Shown: piece by piece, positions 8,218 through 17,118 of the stretch
Layout of the letters: each line of letters starts with the position of its first letter
How positions within the stretch are numbered: position 1 is the stretch's first letter
IMG/VR virus record: IMGVR_UViG_3300009703_002976
Span: 1-64,000 of that record
Source of the DNA: a virus
Direction: 5' to 3' (one strand)
Length of the DNA: 64,000 nt
Translations under genes and position numbers: made by a program
Notes under the pieces: model-generated
What the model was told of the DNA's origin: nothing
Databases searched by the model: none
Seen by the model: only the letters and a program-made list of their open reading frames with translations

Positions 8218-9230
8218 TGGACGTTAATTCTCATAATGATTGGGATTCTCTTGAAGAAATAATTGTAGGTCGTGCAGATTTTGCACATATTCCTCCAGTG
8301 GATTCTTCAATGAAAAATTTCATGTTTGCAAATCTGTCAAATGAAGAAATAAAAAAACATGTTGGATCATATAATCAGGATCTTCTTAAAGAAGCAAATG
8401 AGGATCTTGATATTTTATCTGAAGTATTGGAAGATTGTGGAGTTGTAGTTCATAGACCAGAAAGAACACAACATCATCAGCGAATTCAGACTCCAAAATG
8501 GAGAACTACTGGTTGGCATAATTATTGTCCCAGAGATATTTTTTTAATTTTGGGAAATAATATTATCGAAGTTCCTAGTGTTATGAGAAGTCGGGTGTTT
8601 GAAACTTGGTCTTATAATACAATTTTACACAAAGCATTTGAAGATGGTGCAAGATGGTTTTCTGCACCAAAGCAAATTATTAAAGATGAAAGTTTTGATT
8701 TTTCAGATTTATCAAAACCAACATTAATGAACAATGAGATTCTTTTTGATGCCCCTAATGTAATAAGAATTAATAAAGATTTAATTTTTCAAATAAGTAA
8801 TAGTGGGAATGAAAAAGGAGCCGAATGGTTAGAAAGAATGTTTCCTGAATATAAAATTCATATTGAACATGATGCATATTCAGGCGCCCATTTTGATAGT
8901 ACAATAATTCCTTTAAGAGAAGGACTTGTATTATTAAATGGACTAAGATGTAATCAAGATAATTATCCTAAATTTTTTGATGATTGGGAAAGAATATTTT
9001 TTACTGATATTATTTCAACTAATTCTGAAGACTCTGGAATATCAAGCGATTCAATTGGATTAAATTTATTAAACATTAATCCCAATTTAGTCATTGTTGA
9101 TGAAAATCAAAAACCATTAATAAAAATTTTAGAACAATATAAAATAGATAGTATACCTTTATCTATGAAACATGCAAGAACATTAGGCGGTGGTTTCCAC
9201 TGTGTAACATTGGATTTAAAGAGAAAATGA
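8217..9230 (+). CDS. Amidinotransferase (AGAT/StrB1 family)
   Basis: The start is the ATG sharing TGATG with the previous stop; a GTG one codon earlier is possible. The 338-residue protein has all three catalytic positions of the arginine:X amidinotransferases: Asp in NYCPRDIFL, His in YSGAHFDSTIIPLREG, and the nucleophilic Cys near the C-terminus in TLGGGFHCVTLDL. The opening NDWDSLEEIIVGRAD is equally typical. The family moves an amidino group from arginine to an amine such as glycine or inosamine. Amidination of an amino sugar or amino acid in this cassette is the simplest reading. A second, divergent copy is at 30348. Confidence 0.9.
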   Translation: MDVNSHNDWDSLEEIIVGRADFAHIPPVDSSMKNFMFANLSNEEIKKHVGSYNQDLLKEANEDLDILSEVLEDCGVVVHRPERTQHHQRIQTPKWRTTGWHNYCPRDIFLILGNNIIEVPSVMRSRVFETWSYNTILHKAFEDGARWFSAPKQIIKDESFDFSDLSKPTLMNNEILFDAPNVIRINKDLIFQISNSGNEKGAEWLERMFPEYKIHIEHDAYSGAHFDSTIIPLREGLVLLNGLRCNQDNYPKFFDDWERIFFTDIISTNSEDSGISSDSIGLNLLNINPNLVIVDENQKPLIKILEQYKIDSIPLSMKHARTLGGGFHCVTLDLKRK

Positions 9231-11008
9231 AACAAGTAGGATTTCTTGAACTTTCTCATATTTTCACAAATCAAGTAAAATTACCATATTCTACTGGATG
9301 TATTTGGAGCTATTGTAAAACAGATGAAGAAATTTCAAATAATTATTCTTTTGATATTCATGATTGGTACTATGTACTTGATGGGTCTTTTGATGTTTCA
9401 TCCACAGCTAGGAAACTCGCTGAATGTGATATTATAGGAGTATCATATTTTGTATGGAATACTCATACAAGCGATAGAGTTAGTGCAGAAATAAAAAGAC
9501 TTAATCCCGCTTGTAGAATAATATATGGAGGATTGGGTACCCCTAAGTATGGTAGATGTCAAGAATTTTTGAATGATCGACCATATATTGATGCTATTGT
9601 ACACAATGAAGGAGAATTAGTTTTTGCAAACCTCTTAAAGAATGATGACTGGTCTAAAGTTAACGGAATTACAACTCATTCTTTTCAAACTCCCCTTGCA
9701 AATAGAATAAAAAATATTTCTGAAATGCCTAGTCCATATCTTGATGGGCTCTTTGATAATTTAGTTGCTACTAAAGATCATGATTATGAATGGGAAAGTT
9801 TAATTGAACTTGAACGAGGATGTCCATATACTTGTACTTTTTGTGAAGTTGGAGATAGACATTGGACTAAAGTTATTAAACAAGATTATGATAAGATGGT
9901 TAAAGAAATAAATTGGATTTCAGATCATAAGATTGATTATCTACATTTAATCGATAATAATTTTGGAATGTATAAAGAACATAAAATTATATCAGATTTA
10001 TTGATTGATAAATTAGAAACAAAAGGTTATCCAAATGCATTAAATATTACTTGGGCAAAACATAAAAAACCTTATCTTTTTGATATTGCCGAAGATTTGT
10101 GGAAAGTGGGTCTGAATAAAAGTGTAACTCTTGCCTTACAGTCCACTAATTCTTCTACTCTTAAAGCAGTTGAACGAGCAAATGAAAATACAAATTTGGA
10201 ACAGGTTATAGCTTATTTAAAAAAGAAAGGAATGCCTGCGTATATTGAGACTATTTTAGGATTACCAGAAGAGACTTTAAGTAGTTTTAAAGAAGGATTA
10301 TATAGATTGATTGATGATATAGGATATCATAATTATATTGGAATTTATACTATGGTAGCGTTACCAAATACACCATTTGGTGATCCCGAATATTTAAAAA
10401 AATATGGAGTAAAGATAGTTAAAACTGCTCCTTGTTTTTTTCATCATGAACATCCTTCAGAAAAACTTATGGAAGATACAAATGATGTTGTTATTGGTTC
10501 TAGTGTTATGTCTTATGATGATTATTTAAAAGCATGTGGTTGGAAATGGTATATGATATCTGTTCATTTTCTTGGTTGGTTAAGAGTTCTTGCAATAGAT
10601 TTAAAAAAGAAACATAATATTACTCATAGACAATTTTATGATGATTTATTTAATTGGTCTATACAAAATTCGTCTACTTTATTATATAAAGAATATTATG
10701 TGACAATGAGATTATTAAATAAAGTATTTAAAAAAGAAATTCCTTGGGGAAGAAAAGTAAAAGGAGCTTCTGACATTTATTGGGAATATGAAGAAGCAAC
10801 AGGTATTTATATCGCAAAAAACAAAAAAAGATTTTACAATGAAATCGGTGATTTTTTGGAGAATACATATAATAGTAGATATCCCGTATTAGTAAAAAAA
10901 CAATCAGACAAAATGCTTGATCCATTTCTTGTATATGAGGGAGATTTAGAAAAATATGCAAGAGAATGTTTGTGGTGGGGCAGACGAGCAGAAAGATTTT
11001 TTGTATGA
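9227..11008 (+). CDS. B12-binding-type radical SAM protein
   Basis: A 593-residue protein with an N-terminal cobalamin-binding-like Rossmann domain (DIIGVSYFVWNTHTSDRV, then CRIIYGGLGTP and AIVHNEGELVFANLL at residues 65-145) followed by a radical SAM core with ERGCPYTCTFCEVGD (CxxxCxxC, about residue 195). The C-terminal half carries the barrel strands (TLALQSTNSSTLKAVERAN and ETILGLPEET) and a long extension. The layout matches class B enzymes such as methyltransferases and ring-contracting enzymes. The usual DxHxxG lower-ligand motif is not evident, as in several B12-radical SAM families. It is the only radical SAM enzyme of this type in the window. Confidence 0.85.
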   Translation: MKQVGFLELSHIFTNQVKLPYSTGCIWSYCKTDEEISNNYSFDIHDWYYVLDGSFDVSSTARKLAECDIIGVSYFVWNTHTSDRVSAEIKRLNPACRIIYGGLGTPKYGRCQEFLNDRPYIDAIVHNEGELVFANLLKNDDWSKVNGITTHSFQTPLANRIKNISEMPSPYLDGLFDNLVATKDHDYEWESLIELERGCPYTCTFCEVGDRHWTKVIKQDYDKMVKEINWISDHKIDYLHLIDNNFGMYKEHKIISDLLIDKLETKGYPNALNITWAKHKKPYLFDIAEDLWKVGLNKSVTLALQSTNSSTLKAVERANENTNLEQVIAYLKKKGMPAYIETILGLPEETLSSFKEGLYRLIDDIGYHNYIGIYTMVALPNTPFGDPEYLKKYGVKIVKTAPCFFHHEHPSEKLMEDTNDVVIGSSVMSYDDYLKACGWKWYMISVHFLGWLRVLAIDLKKKHNITHRQFYDDLFNWSIQNSSTLLYKEYYVTMRLLNKVFKKEIPWGRKVKGASDIYWEYEEATGIYIAKNKKRFYNEIGDFLENTYNSRYPVLVKKQSDKMLDPFLVYEGDLEKYARECLWWGRRAERFFV

Positions 11009-11604
11009 AATATTATGAAGACTTTTTAAAATATTTTTTAGATGTAGATTTGTTGAATGAATTAAAGTCTATTTCAGAATGGGAAAATTTTGATCGTAAT
11101 ACAAGTCATATGAAAGAATATTATGGCGAAGGTCAGTTAATTAATAAAACACGACAATATTTGCATTCTAAAAAATGTATAGAGTGGGTTGAAAAAGAAT
11201 CAGGTGTAGATGGATTGGTTGTTGATGTTTATGGTACAGGTGAAGGAGTATCATTAATGGAATCAGGAGATCAGTTAGATCCTCATATAGATTTTAATTG
11301 GAATAATCGAATAAAAATGAATCGTGCAGTAAATTTAACGGTTTATTTTGGTACTGTTACTGGTGGCGAATTTACAGTATGGGATGAAGATATGAAAACA
11401 GTAACTTTTTCTAAATCACCCAAACATAATTCTGCAATTTTATTTCAACATAGTGAAACAAATGCTCATGGAGTTAAACCCGTAACTTCAGGTCAACGAT
11501 ATGCGATTAGACAATTTTATTATAAAAGCGAATCAACTTGTGATAATCCGCATCAGTCCCTTTATTGGTATAATCCAGAAAAAAATATGCCTACAAATAC
11601 ATAA
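11005..11604 (+). CDS. 2OG-Fe(II) oxygenase, prolyl-4-hydroxylase type
   Basis: The preferred start is the ATG at 11005 (MKYYEDFLKYFLD) overlapping the previous stop by 4 bases; the frame is open further upstream. The 199 residues contain LDPHIDFNWNNR (H-x-D), YFGTVTGGEFTVWDED (the Gly-Gly-x-phi element typical of P4H folds), NAHGVKPV (distal His) and SGQRYAIRQFYY (Arg that salt-bridges 2-oxoglutarate). All iron ligands are therefore present. Members hydroxylate prolines or free or tethered amino acids and sugars; which applies here is unknown. Confidence 0.82.
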   Translation: MKYYEDFLKYFLDVDLLNELKSISEWENFDRNTSHMKEYYGEGQLINKTRQYLHSKKCIEWVEKESGVDGLVVDVYGTGEGVSLMESGDQLDPHIDFNWNNRIKMNRAVNLTVYFGTVTGGEFTVWDEDMKTVTFSKSPKHNSAILFQHSETNAHGVKPVTSGQRYAIRQFYYKSESTCDNPHQSLYWYNPEKNMPTNT

Positions 11605-12320
11605 TGGAAATATTTCTTCACGGACCTGGGGGATGTATGACAACTTGGCCCCTAACAAGATTTGCTTATAATTGGTGGAAAGATAAACCAAAAAAAATGA
11701 TATTTGAATATTCTTGGAATCTTGAAGAAAATTGGAAAAATAACGAAGATTATTCATATTTACCTAGACAAAAACTTCTTAAAAAATTCGAAGTGCCTAG
11801 GGCCGCAGACTTTTTGTATGACAAATATTGGGCTGAAAATGATACGGCTTTATATATGTGTGATTATGATAATTGCATAATTTTTGTTGAATATGATAAT
11901 CGAGTATCTATGCATTATCCTGATGAATTATCATGTGTGAATTATGATATAGAATATCAATTTTCAACCGAAATGTTTTATTCGGGAGTTTCTTCAGAAA
12001 TAGGTAATTGGCAACATAAAAAATATAATACATTTATTCCGTTAAAAGATTTTAGATTACATGTTAAAAAGATTAATGGTCGAAAATGGATTTTTGATCT
12101 TGATGTAGAAAAAACTAAAGCAATGTATAATCTCTATGTTGAAACACCACATGTAGTAGATTGGTATTATAGATTACATGTTAGAAATAAAACTGTTATT
12201 GATAATTTTAGTGAATATACAGGTATAGATTTATCTTATGATATGAATTCAGGAGATAATTTGCGAGGAGATCCTGATACTTTAGATGTTTCTGATTTTA
12301 AATTTCATATTAATCGTTAG
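11604..12320 (+). CDS. Uncharacterised protein
   Basis: A 238-residue protein I do not recognise. It starts MEIFLHGPGGCMTTWPLTRF and is rich in Trp, Tyr and Asp, with no Cys cluster, no signal peptide and no membrane segment. A GPGG loop near the start might suggest a nucleotide or phosphate contact, but no standard P-loop follows. FMTEKT-type or DxD glycosyltransferase motifs are missing. Its start abuts the stop of the hydroxylase and it is read in the same transcription unit as a DegT-like protein, so a role in the same sugar pathway is possible by context only. Confidence 0.6.
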   Translation: MEIFLHGPGGCMTTWPLTRFAYNWWKDKPKKMIFEYSWNLEENWKNNEDYSYLPRQKLLKKFEVPRAADFLYDKYWAENDTALYMCDYDNCIIFVEYDNRVSMHYPDELSCVNYDIEYQFSTEMFYSGVSSEIGNWQHKKYNTFIPLKDFRLHVKKINGRKWIFDLDVEKTKAMYNLYVETPHVVDWYYRLHVRNKTVIDNFSEYTGIDLSYDMNSGDNLRGDPDTLDVSDFKFHINR

Positions 12321-12326
12321 AAGTAT

Positions 12327-12914
12327 ATGTGGAAACATGTAGATTTATTTGAAAGAGAGGTTGCAAGAATAATAGGAGCGCCTTATGGAATTGCTACAGA
12401 TTGTTGTACTCATGCAATTTTTATTTCTTTATTATGGGAAAAAGAACATGGATTAACTGAAATAGGATTACCTAAAAGAACATATATAAGTGTTCCTCAA
12501 GCATGTAGACATCTTAATTTAAAAATTCATTATCATAATACGCCTTGGAAAGGTTCTTATGATATTATTGGAAGCAACGTTGTGGATTCTGCTTGTCATT
12601 TTTCAGAGAACACATATAATGAAGGGTTTAGTCATTGTTTAAGTTTTCATCATCGCAAAACTTTATCTACAATACGTGGTGGTATGATTTTGACAGATAA
12701 TAAAGAGTTTGCAGATTGGGCTAGACTTATGATTTATGATGGTCGTGATAGAAATAAAATGATGAAAGACGACAATCCAACATTATGTGGATATCATTAT
12801 TATATGTCCCCCGAAACAGCAATATTGGGAATGCAAAATTTAATGAAATTGGATACCTATATTCAAAAATCTATTGCAACATATAAAGACTACAAAGATA
12901 TAAGTCATATATGA
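12327..12914 (+). CDS. Short DegT/DnrJ/EryC1/StrS-type PLP protein
   Basis: A 195-residue protein resembling the large domain of sugar aminotransferases: ATDCCTHAIFISLLW matches the GTDALxLAL cofactor loop, KRTYISVPQACRHLNLKIHY the following strand-helix, NVVDSACHFSENTY the D-x-A-H segment, and HHRKTLSTIRGGMILTD the PLP Lys with its Gly-Gly. The family is normally about 370 residues; here the small C-terminal domain is missing. It may be a minimal enzyme, a binding protein, or a decayed copy. Full-length relatives transaminate keto-sugars to amino-sugars, which would supply substrate for amidino- or carbamoyltransfer. Confidence 0.7.
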   Translation: MWKHVDLFEREVARIIGAPYGIATDCCTHAIFISLLWEKEHGLTEIGLPKRTYISVPQACRHLNLKIHYHNTPWKGSYDIIGSNVVDSACHFSENTYNEGFSHCLSFHHRKTLSTIRGGMILTDNKEFADWARLMIYDGRDRNKMMKDDNPTLCGYHYYMSPETAILGMQNLMKLDTYIQKSIATYKDYKDISHI

Positions 12915-14149
12915 TTTTTTGTGATATTCCTAAAATAGAAGATATTATTCCTCATTGTTGGACAGATCCAGTTGAGGGTTCTTTTCATTTACAAAAATAT
13001 CTTAAAGAAAACATTCCTATAGATTCTGATGTTTGTATTATTGATAGGTCTGAAGTTGAACGATTGTGGCCTTTAGATTTATCAGAAAGCAAAATTGTTC
13101 ATAATATACATGAAGCATTGTCAAACCATACAGGAAAAATATTTTATCTTAGCGGAGATTTGAATATTTTTAAACGTTATAATAAATGGGTATTGACAAC
13201 AAAACCTGATCGAAAAGTAACACCTATTGTTTTTCCTTTTTGTTTTTTTCCAAAACCGGGTTTAGTAGAAGATTTTTGTGTTGAAAGTTTAGAATTAACT
13301 TATTCTGATGAAGAACGAGAATTATATAAACAAATACGTTTAAAAGATAAAACTAAAAATTTTATAAATTTAACTTGTAGTCCAAAATTATTAAGACTAT
13401 TATTATTAAAAAGATATTATCATTATCAAAATTTTGATTATTCATTTTTTCCATGGCATCATGGAGAAAATTTTCCAGAAGTATCTATTGATTATCCTCT
13501 TGTATGGGATAAATCTGGTCAAAAAGTGAAAGGATCTGATGGTTTTTATCAATTGAGAGATACATGGTTTTTGTCTGAACCTATTCCTATAAGAGAATTG
13601 ACAGAATTTTCTGGTGAATGGAAATCGGGAAGTAAAGATAAAATATTTTTTGATGATTCAATGCCTCAGGAAGTTTTTACAAGTTGTTGTGATATAGTAA
13701 CAGAATCGTATTATTGTAATGATTCTGTGTTTTTTACTGAAAAAACTTTTAAAGAAATTATATTTAGAAGACCTTTTCTTATGTTGGGCGCTAAAAATCA
13801 ATATAAATTTTTTAAAAAATTGGGATTTGTATTATATGATGAAATTTTTAATTATGATTTTGATGATGCTGACAATCTTAAAGAAAGATATGAAGGATTT
13901 TGTGATCAAATAGATCGATATATACATTTATCACCAATCAAATTTAATAAAAAGTTAAAAATTTTAACTGAAAAAATAGAATATAATTTTCAATTATTAA
14001 ATCAAAAAATATTAGAAAGTGTAAACATCTATGAGATGATTTCTAGATGTCATGATGATGAAAATATATTTGTTGAAAATTCAAAAATGGATAAAATGTT
14101 TGAAGATGTTTTACCACAATTAGAAGATTATACAACAGAGGTATTATGA
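12911..14149 (+). CDS. Glycosyltransferase-like protein, paralogue 2 (FTEKT family)
   Basis: A 412-residue paralogue of the proteins at 2058 and 29081. FFTEKTFKEIIFRRPFLMLG and LGFVLYDEIFNYDFDD align with the C-terminal block of the other two, and ERLWPLDLSESKI, IFYLSGDLNIFKRYNKW and a P-F strand align with their N-terminal half. NLTCSPKLLRLLLLKRYY is also shared with paralogue 1 (QLICNPDVSRIATVNRYY). The EKTxK-containing block resembles the nucleotide-sugar region of fucosyltransferase-like enzymes. I infer glycosyl transfer; acceptor and donor are unknown. It begins in the 4-base overlap with the DegT-like gene and precedes an SGNH protein. Confidence 0.5.
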   Translation: MIFCDIPKIEDIIPHCWTDPVEGSFHLQKYLKENIPIDSDVCIIDRSEVERLWPLDLSESKIVHNIHEALSNHTGKIFYLSGDLNIFKRYNKWVLTTKPDRKVTPIVFPFCFFPKPGLVEDFCVESLELTYSDEERELYKQIRLKDKTKNFINLTCSPKLLRLLLLKRYYHYQNFDYSFFPWHHGENFPEVSIDYPLVWDKSGQKVKGSDGFYQLRDTWFLSEPIPIRELTEFSGEWKSGSKDKIFFDDSMPQEVFTSCCDIVTESYYCNDSVFFTEKTFKEIIFRRPFLMLGAKNQYKFFKKLGFVLYDEIFNYDFDDADNLKERYEGFCDQIDRYIHLSPIKFNKKLKILTEKIEYNFQLLNQKILESVNIYEMISRCHDDENIFVENSKMDKMFEDVLPQLEDYTTEVL

Positions 14150-15054
14150 CAATTTATCTTTTTGGTGATAGTTATGTAGAAAACGAGCCTGCTCACTTTC
14201 TTAATGTAAGAGATCATGAAAGATGGTATGATATTCTTTCGAAAAGAATGAATGAAGAAAATGTTAATTATGGTCAAGCTGGTGAAGGTCCTATAGAAAC
14301 CATGGAAAAATTTCAAACAGGTTTAGAGTCTGGTTATTATAATGAAAATGATAAATTTGTTATTGCATTATCTTCACCATTTCGTATACCTTGGAAATGG
14401 AGAAGGAAGGGTAGAAAAGAAGATAAAGCTAATCAATTAAGAGCCGATGATATTTTGAATTCTTCTGATTTTCTTTTTCGTTCTTTTAAACAAGAATTGG
14501 GTGTTGGGTTGGGGGGTGGTGTATCATCGGCTGTCATGGAAGATTCTTATTTTTCAGGAATTGATGATGCAGATGTAAAATTTAATGAAATGCAAATATT
14601 TACTCTAAAATCTTTTTATGATTGTATGCATGATGAATTATCATATACAAATGTAAAAAATATATGCTTATTGAAACACATTTCGATACAAAATAATTTA
14701 CCTATAATTGTTTTTACAGTTTTTGATTGGAATAATACTCCTATGGAAAAAAAATCGAATAATATGTCTGTATATAATTTAGAAAATATTAATGATGATT
14801 TATTTTATTATTATCCTACGCCCTTATTTGAACATTCAATGCGTGAATGGAAAAATAAAGAAAAGATGAATGAAGGAATGTTAAATCATTTTTCTGAACG
14901 TAATCATGAAATAGTTGCAAATATTATTTGTAATCATTTTACTGATTCTGATTATTCTGTAAAATTTCATGAGGGGTTTATTATAGGAGATAAAAATTCT
15001 GATAATCGAGGAAATATAGATTCAACAAAATATGTAGATTTTATTTATGATTAA
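14146..15054 (+). CDS. SGNH/GDSL hydrolase-like protein 4
   Basis: A 302-residue protein starting MTIYLFGDSYVENEP (nucleophile motif), with QAGEGPIETM as Gly block and NHFSERNHEIVANIICNHF as the C-terminal H-x-S-x-x-N-H block, all aligned with the three tandem paralogues at 5143-7532. It carries an extra Gly-rich insert (GVGLGGGVSSA) and ends in DFIYD. Probably an O-acyl hydrolase or acyltransferase. The next gene, a carbamoyltransferase, starts inside the FIYD codons. Confidence 0.7.
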   Translation: MTIYLFGDSYVENEPAHFLNVRDHERWYDILSKRMNEENVNYGQAGEGPIETMEKFQTGLESGYYNENDKFVIALSSPFRIPWKWRRKGRKEDKANQLRADDILNSSDFLFRSFKQELGVGLGGGVSSAVMEDSYFSGIDDADVKFNEMQIFTLKSFYDCMHDELSYTNVKNICLLKHISIQNNLPIIVFTVFDWNNTPMEKKSNNMSVYNLENINDDLFYYYPTPLFEHSMREWKNKEKMNEGMLNHFSERNHEIVANIICNHFTDSDYSVKFHEGFIIGDKNSDNRGNIDSTKYVDFIYD

Positions 15055-16411
15055 ATGGGGAACAACATTTGGTTCTCATGATGGAGCATTAGCAGTTTTT
15101 GAAAATGATAAACTTGTATTTGCTTCTGATGCAGAACGATGGTCAAGAAAAAAAAATGATCCTATCATTCCAGGTAGATTGGTAGAATTTGCAGAGAATA
15201 AATGGGGGGTTCCTGAAACAGTATATTTTTATGAAGATTGGAATCTTAAAAATGAACGAAGAAAATTTGCAGGACAAACATCTCTTGATGAAGTTTATTT
15301 TAAATATCCCATCAGATATTGTAATCATCATTTGTCTCATGCTCGTTATGGCTATTGGACTTCTCCTTTTGTAGATTGTACAGTTTTAGTGTTAGATGCA
15401 ATTGGTGAATGGAATACTATGACTCAATGGAAAGTGAAAGATGGTAATTTTTCATTAAGTAGAGAATGGAATTATCCTAAATCTCTTGGTTTGTTTTATT
15501 CTGCAATGACTCAGGCGGCAGGTTGGAAACCAAATGAAGAAGAATATATTTTGATGGGAGCATCAGCAGTCACACAAAACTACAATATACATGATTATCA
15601 ATATATTAAATCAATGTGGGACGATAATAAAAGTTTTCATCAAGGAATAGATATAGAAGGATTGACTGATGAGTTTGAGATAGCCGCTATAGCACAAGAC
15701 ATTTATGAAGAAGAATTTCAAAAAATTATAGGTGAAATTGATGATGAAAATCTTGTTTTTGTTGGAGGATGTGCTTTAAACGTATCAGCAAATCGTTTTC
15801 TTACAAAATTTAATACATTTATTCCCTGCAATCCAGGTGATGGTGGATCTGCTATTGGGTGTGCTTTAGATCATAAAATAGAAGCAAATCCATATCTTGG
15901 TTACGAAATTGCAGGAGAATATCCCGTCACAGAAATTATCAAAGAACTTAAAGAAAATCATATGGTAGGTGTGGCGAAGGGTCGAGCAGAATTTGGACCA
16001 AGAGCATTGGGTAATAGATCATTTCTTGCTGATCCATCTCTTCCTGATATGAAAGATAGAGTGAATAAAGTTAAAGGACGAGAAGAATTTAGACCATTTG
16101 CACCAATGATATTAAAAGAAGATGTAGATAGATATTTTGAAAAAGGTATTTCATCACCTTTTATGAATACAATTCGTAAGGCAAAGAAAGAAACATTGGA
16201 TAAATATATGTGTATAGTACATTTAGATGGAACATCAAGAATACAAGAAGTGTCTGAGGAACCACACAGAACCCTACTTGAAGAATGGAAAAAAGAAACA
16301 GGATGTCCAATGCTATTGAATACTTCTTTGAATATTAAGGGAGAACCAATAGTAAATACTGAACAAGATGCTAAAAAGTTTAAATTAAAAACAGGCATAG
16401 AAGTTTTATAG
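15047..16411 (+). CDS. NodU/CmcH-family carbamoyltransferase
   Basis: A 454-residue protein with both domains of O-carbamoyltransferases. The Kae1-like N-terminal domain shows GSHDGALAVFENDKL, CNHHLSHARYGYW (metal-binding HHxxH) and GGCALNVSANR with CNPGDGGSAIGCAL. The C-terminal YrdC-like part shows GRAEFGPRALGNRSFLADP, REEFRPFAPMIL and MLLNTSLNIKGEPIVNT. The family uses carbamoyl phosphate and ATP to carbamoylate a hydroxyl group, for example on nodulation factors, aminoglycosides or cephamycins. At 454 residues it is shorter than the usual 530-600, but no key motif is missing. The substrate is probably a sugar made by this cassette. Confidence 0.92.
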   Translation: MIKWGTTFGSHDGALAVFENDKLVFASDAERWSRKKNDPIIPGRLVEFAENKWGVPETVYFYEDWNLKNERRKFAGQTSLDEVYFKYPIRYCNHHLSHARYGYWTSPFVDCTVLVLDAIGEWNTMTQWKVKDGNFSLSREWNYPKSLGLFYSAMTQAAGWKPNEEEYILMGASAVTQNYNIHDYQYIKSMWDDNKSFHQGIDIEGLTDEFEIAAIAQDIYEEEFQKIIGEIDDENLVFVGGCALNVSANRFLTKFNTFIPCNPGDGGSAIGCALDHKIEANPYLGYEIAGEYPVTEIIKELKENHMVGVAKGRAEFGPRALGNRSFLADPSLPDMKDRVNKVKGREEFRPFAPMILKEDVDRYFEKGISSPFMNTIRKAKKETLDKYMCIVHLDGTSRIQEVSEEPHRTLLEEWKKETGCPMLLNTSLNIKGEPIVNTEQDAKKFKLKTGIEVL

Positions 16412-16418
16412 GAGACAT

Positions 16419-17099
16419 ATGCACATGCATGGATCATTTAATAAGATGTTGAGAGAGACTATTCATGAATCTCAAAAATGTCAAAGAAACTGGGATTTAA
16501 GTAAGCAAATTTCAGAAGAAGATAAAAATTTAATAGTTGAAGCGGCTACAAATTCTCCTTCAAAACAAAATTTAAATTATTTTAAATTACATGTGATTGA
16601 AGATAGAGATATGATCGAAGACATACATGAAAATACTAGAGGATTTGGTCCAATTTATAAAAATTTTGATGCTGATAAAACTCCAAAAAAATTATCAGAA
16701 GAAGGAAAAGCTCATTATGAAGAAGGGGATGGTGATGGGAATTGGTACACTAATTCTCAAGTTTTAGGACAACTGTTGTTAGCATTTACTAAAAATGAAC
16801 CAACACAAATACGAGAAGAAGATGATTCTTATGAAGAAGATCGAGCCATGGCTATTGGAATAGCGGCGGGTTATGTAAATGTGATTGCTACTCAATTGGG
16901 ATATTCTACTGGATGTTGTAAATGTATGGATTCTGATACAATACAGAATATTTTAGGAGGAGAAGCCCCTATTTTGTTGATGGGAGTTGGTGTAGCAGAT
17001 AAAACAAGAGATCGTAGAGAACATCATACAGAAACCAATTTTACATTTCCCTCATTAAAATCTCTGAAAAATATTGAGACTGTTACATATCCAGCATAA
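16419..17099 (+). CDS. Nitroreductase-family flavoprotein
   Basis: A 226-residue protein with the FMN-dependent nitroreductase pattern: the Arg/Ser stretch KCQRNWD and AATNSPSKQNLNYFKLHVIED near the start (FMN-binding R..R and the SPS-x-Q-N element), an acidic helix, then AIGIAAGYVNVIATQLGYSTGCCKCMD and ILLMGVGVAD, corresponding to the A-x-L-G-x-x-x-C and G-x-G segments. The family reduces nitro groups, oxidises rings or handles FMN. It has one of the few clear ribosome-binding sites in the cassette, AGGAG 5 to 6 bases before ATG. It sits directly before a flavin-dependent halogenase and could provide reduced flavin, which is an inference. Confidence 0.8.
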   Translation: MHMHGSFNKMLRETIHESQKCQRNWDLSKQISEEDKNLIVEAATNSPSKQNLNYFKLHVIEDRDMIEDIHENTRGFGPIYKNFDADKTPKKLSEEGKAHYEEGDGDGNWYTNSQVLGQLLLAFTKNEPTQIREEDDSYEEDRAMAIGIAAGYVNVIATQLGYSTGCCKCMDSDTIQNILGGEAPILLMGVGVADKTRDRREHHTETNFTFPSLKSLKNIETVTYPA

Positions 17100-17118
17100 C
17101 AAAATAATATAGGATATT

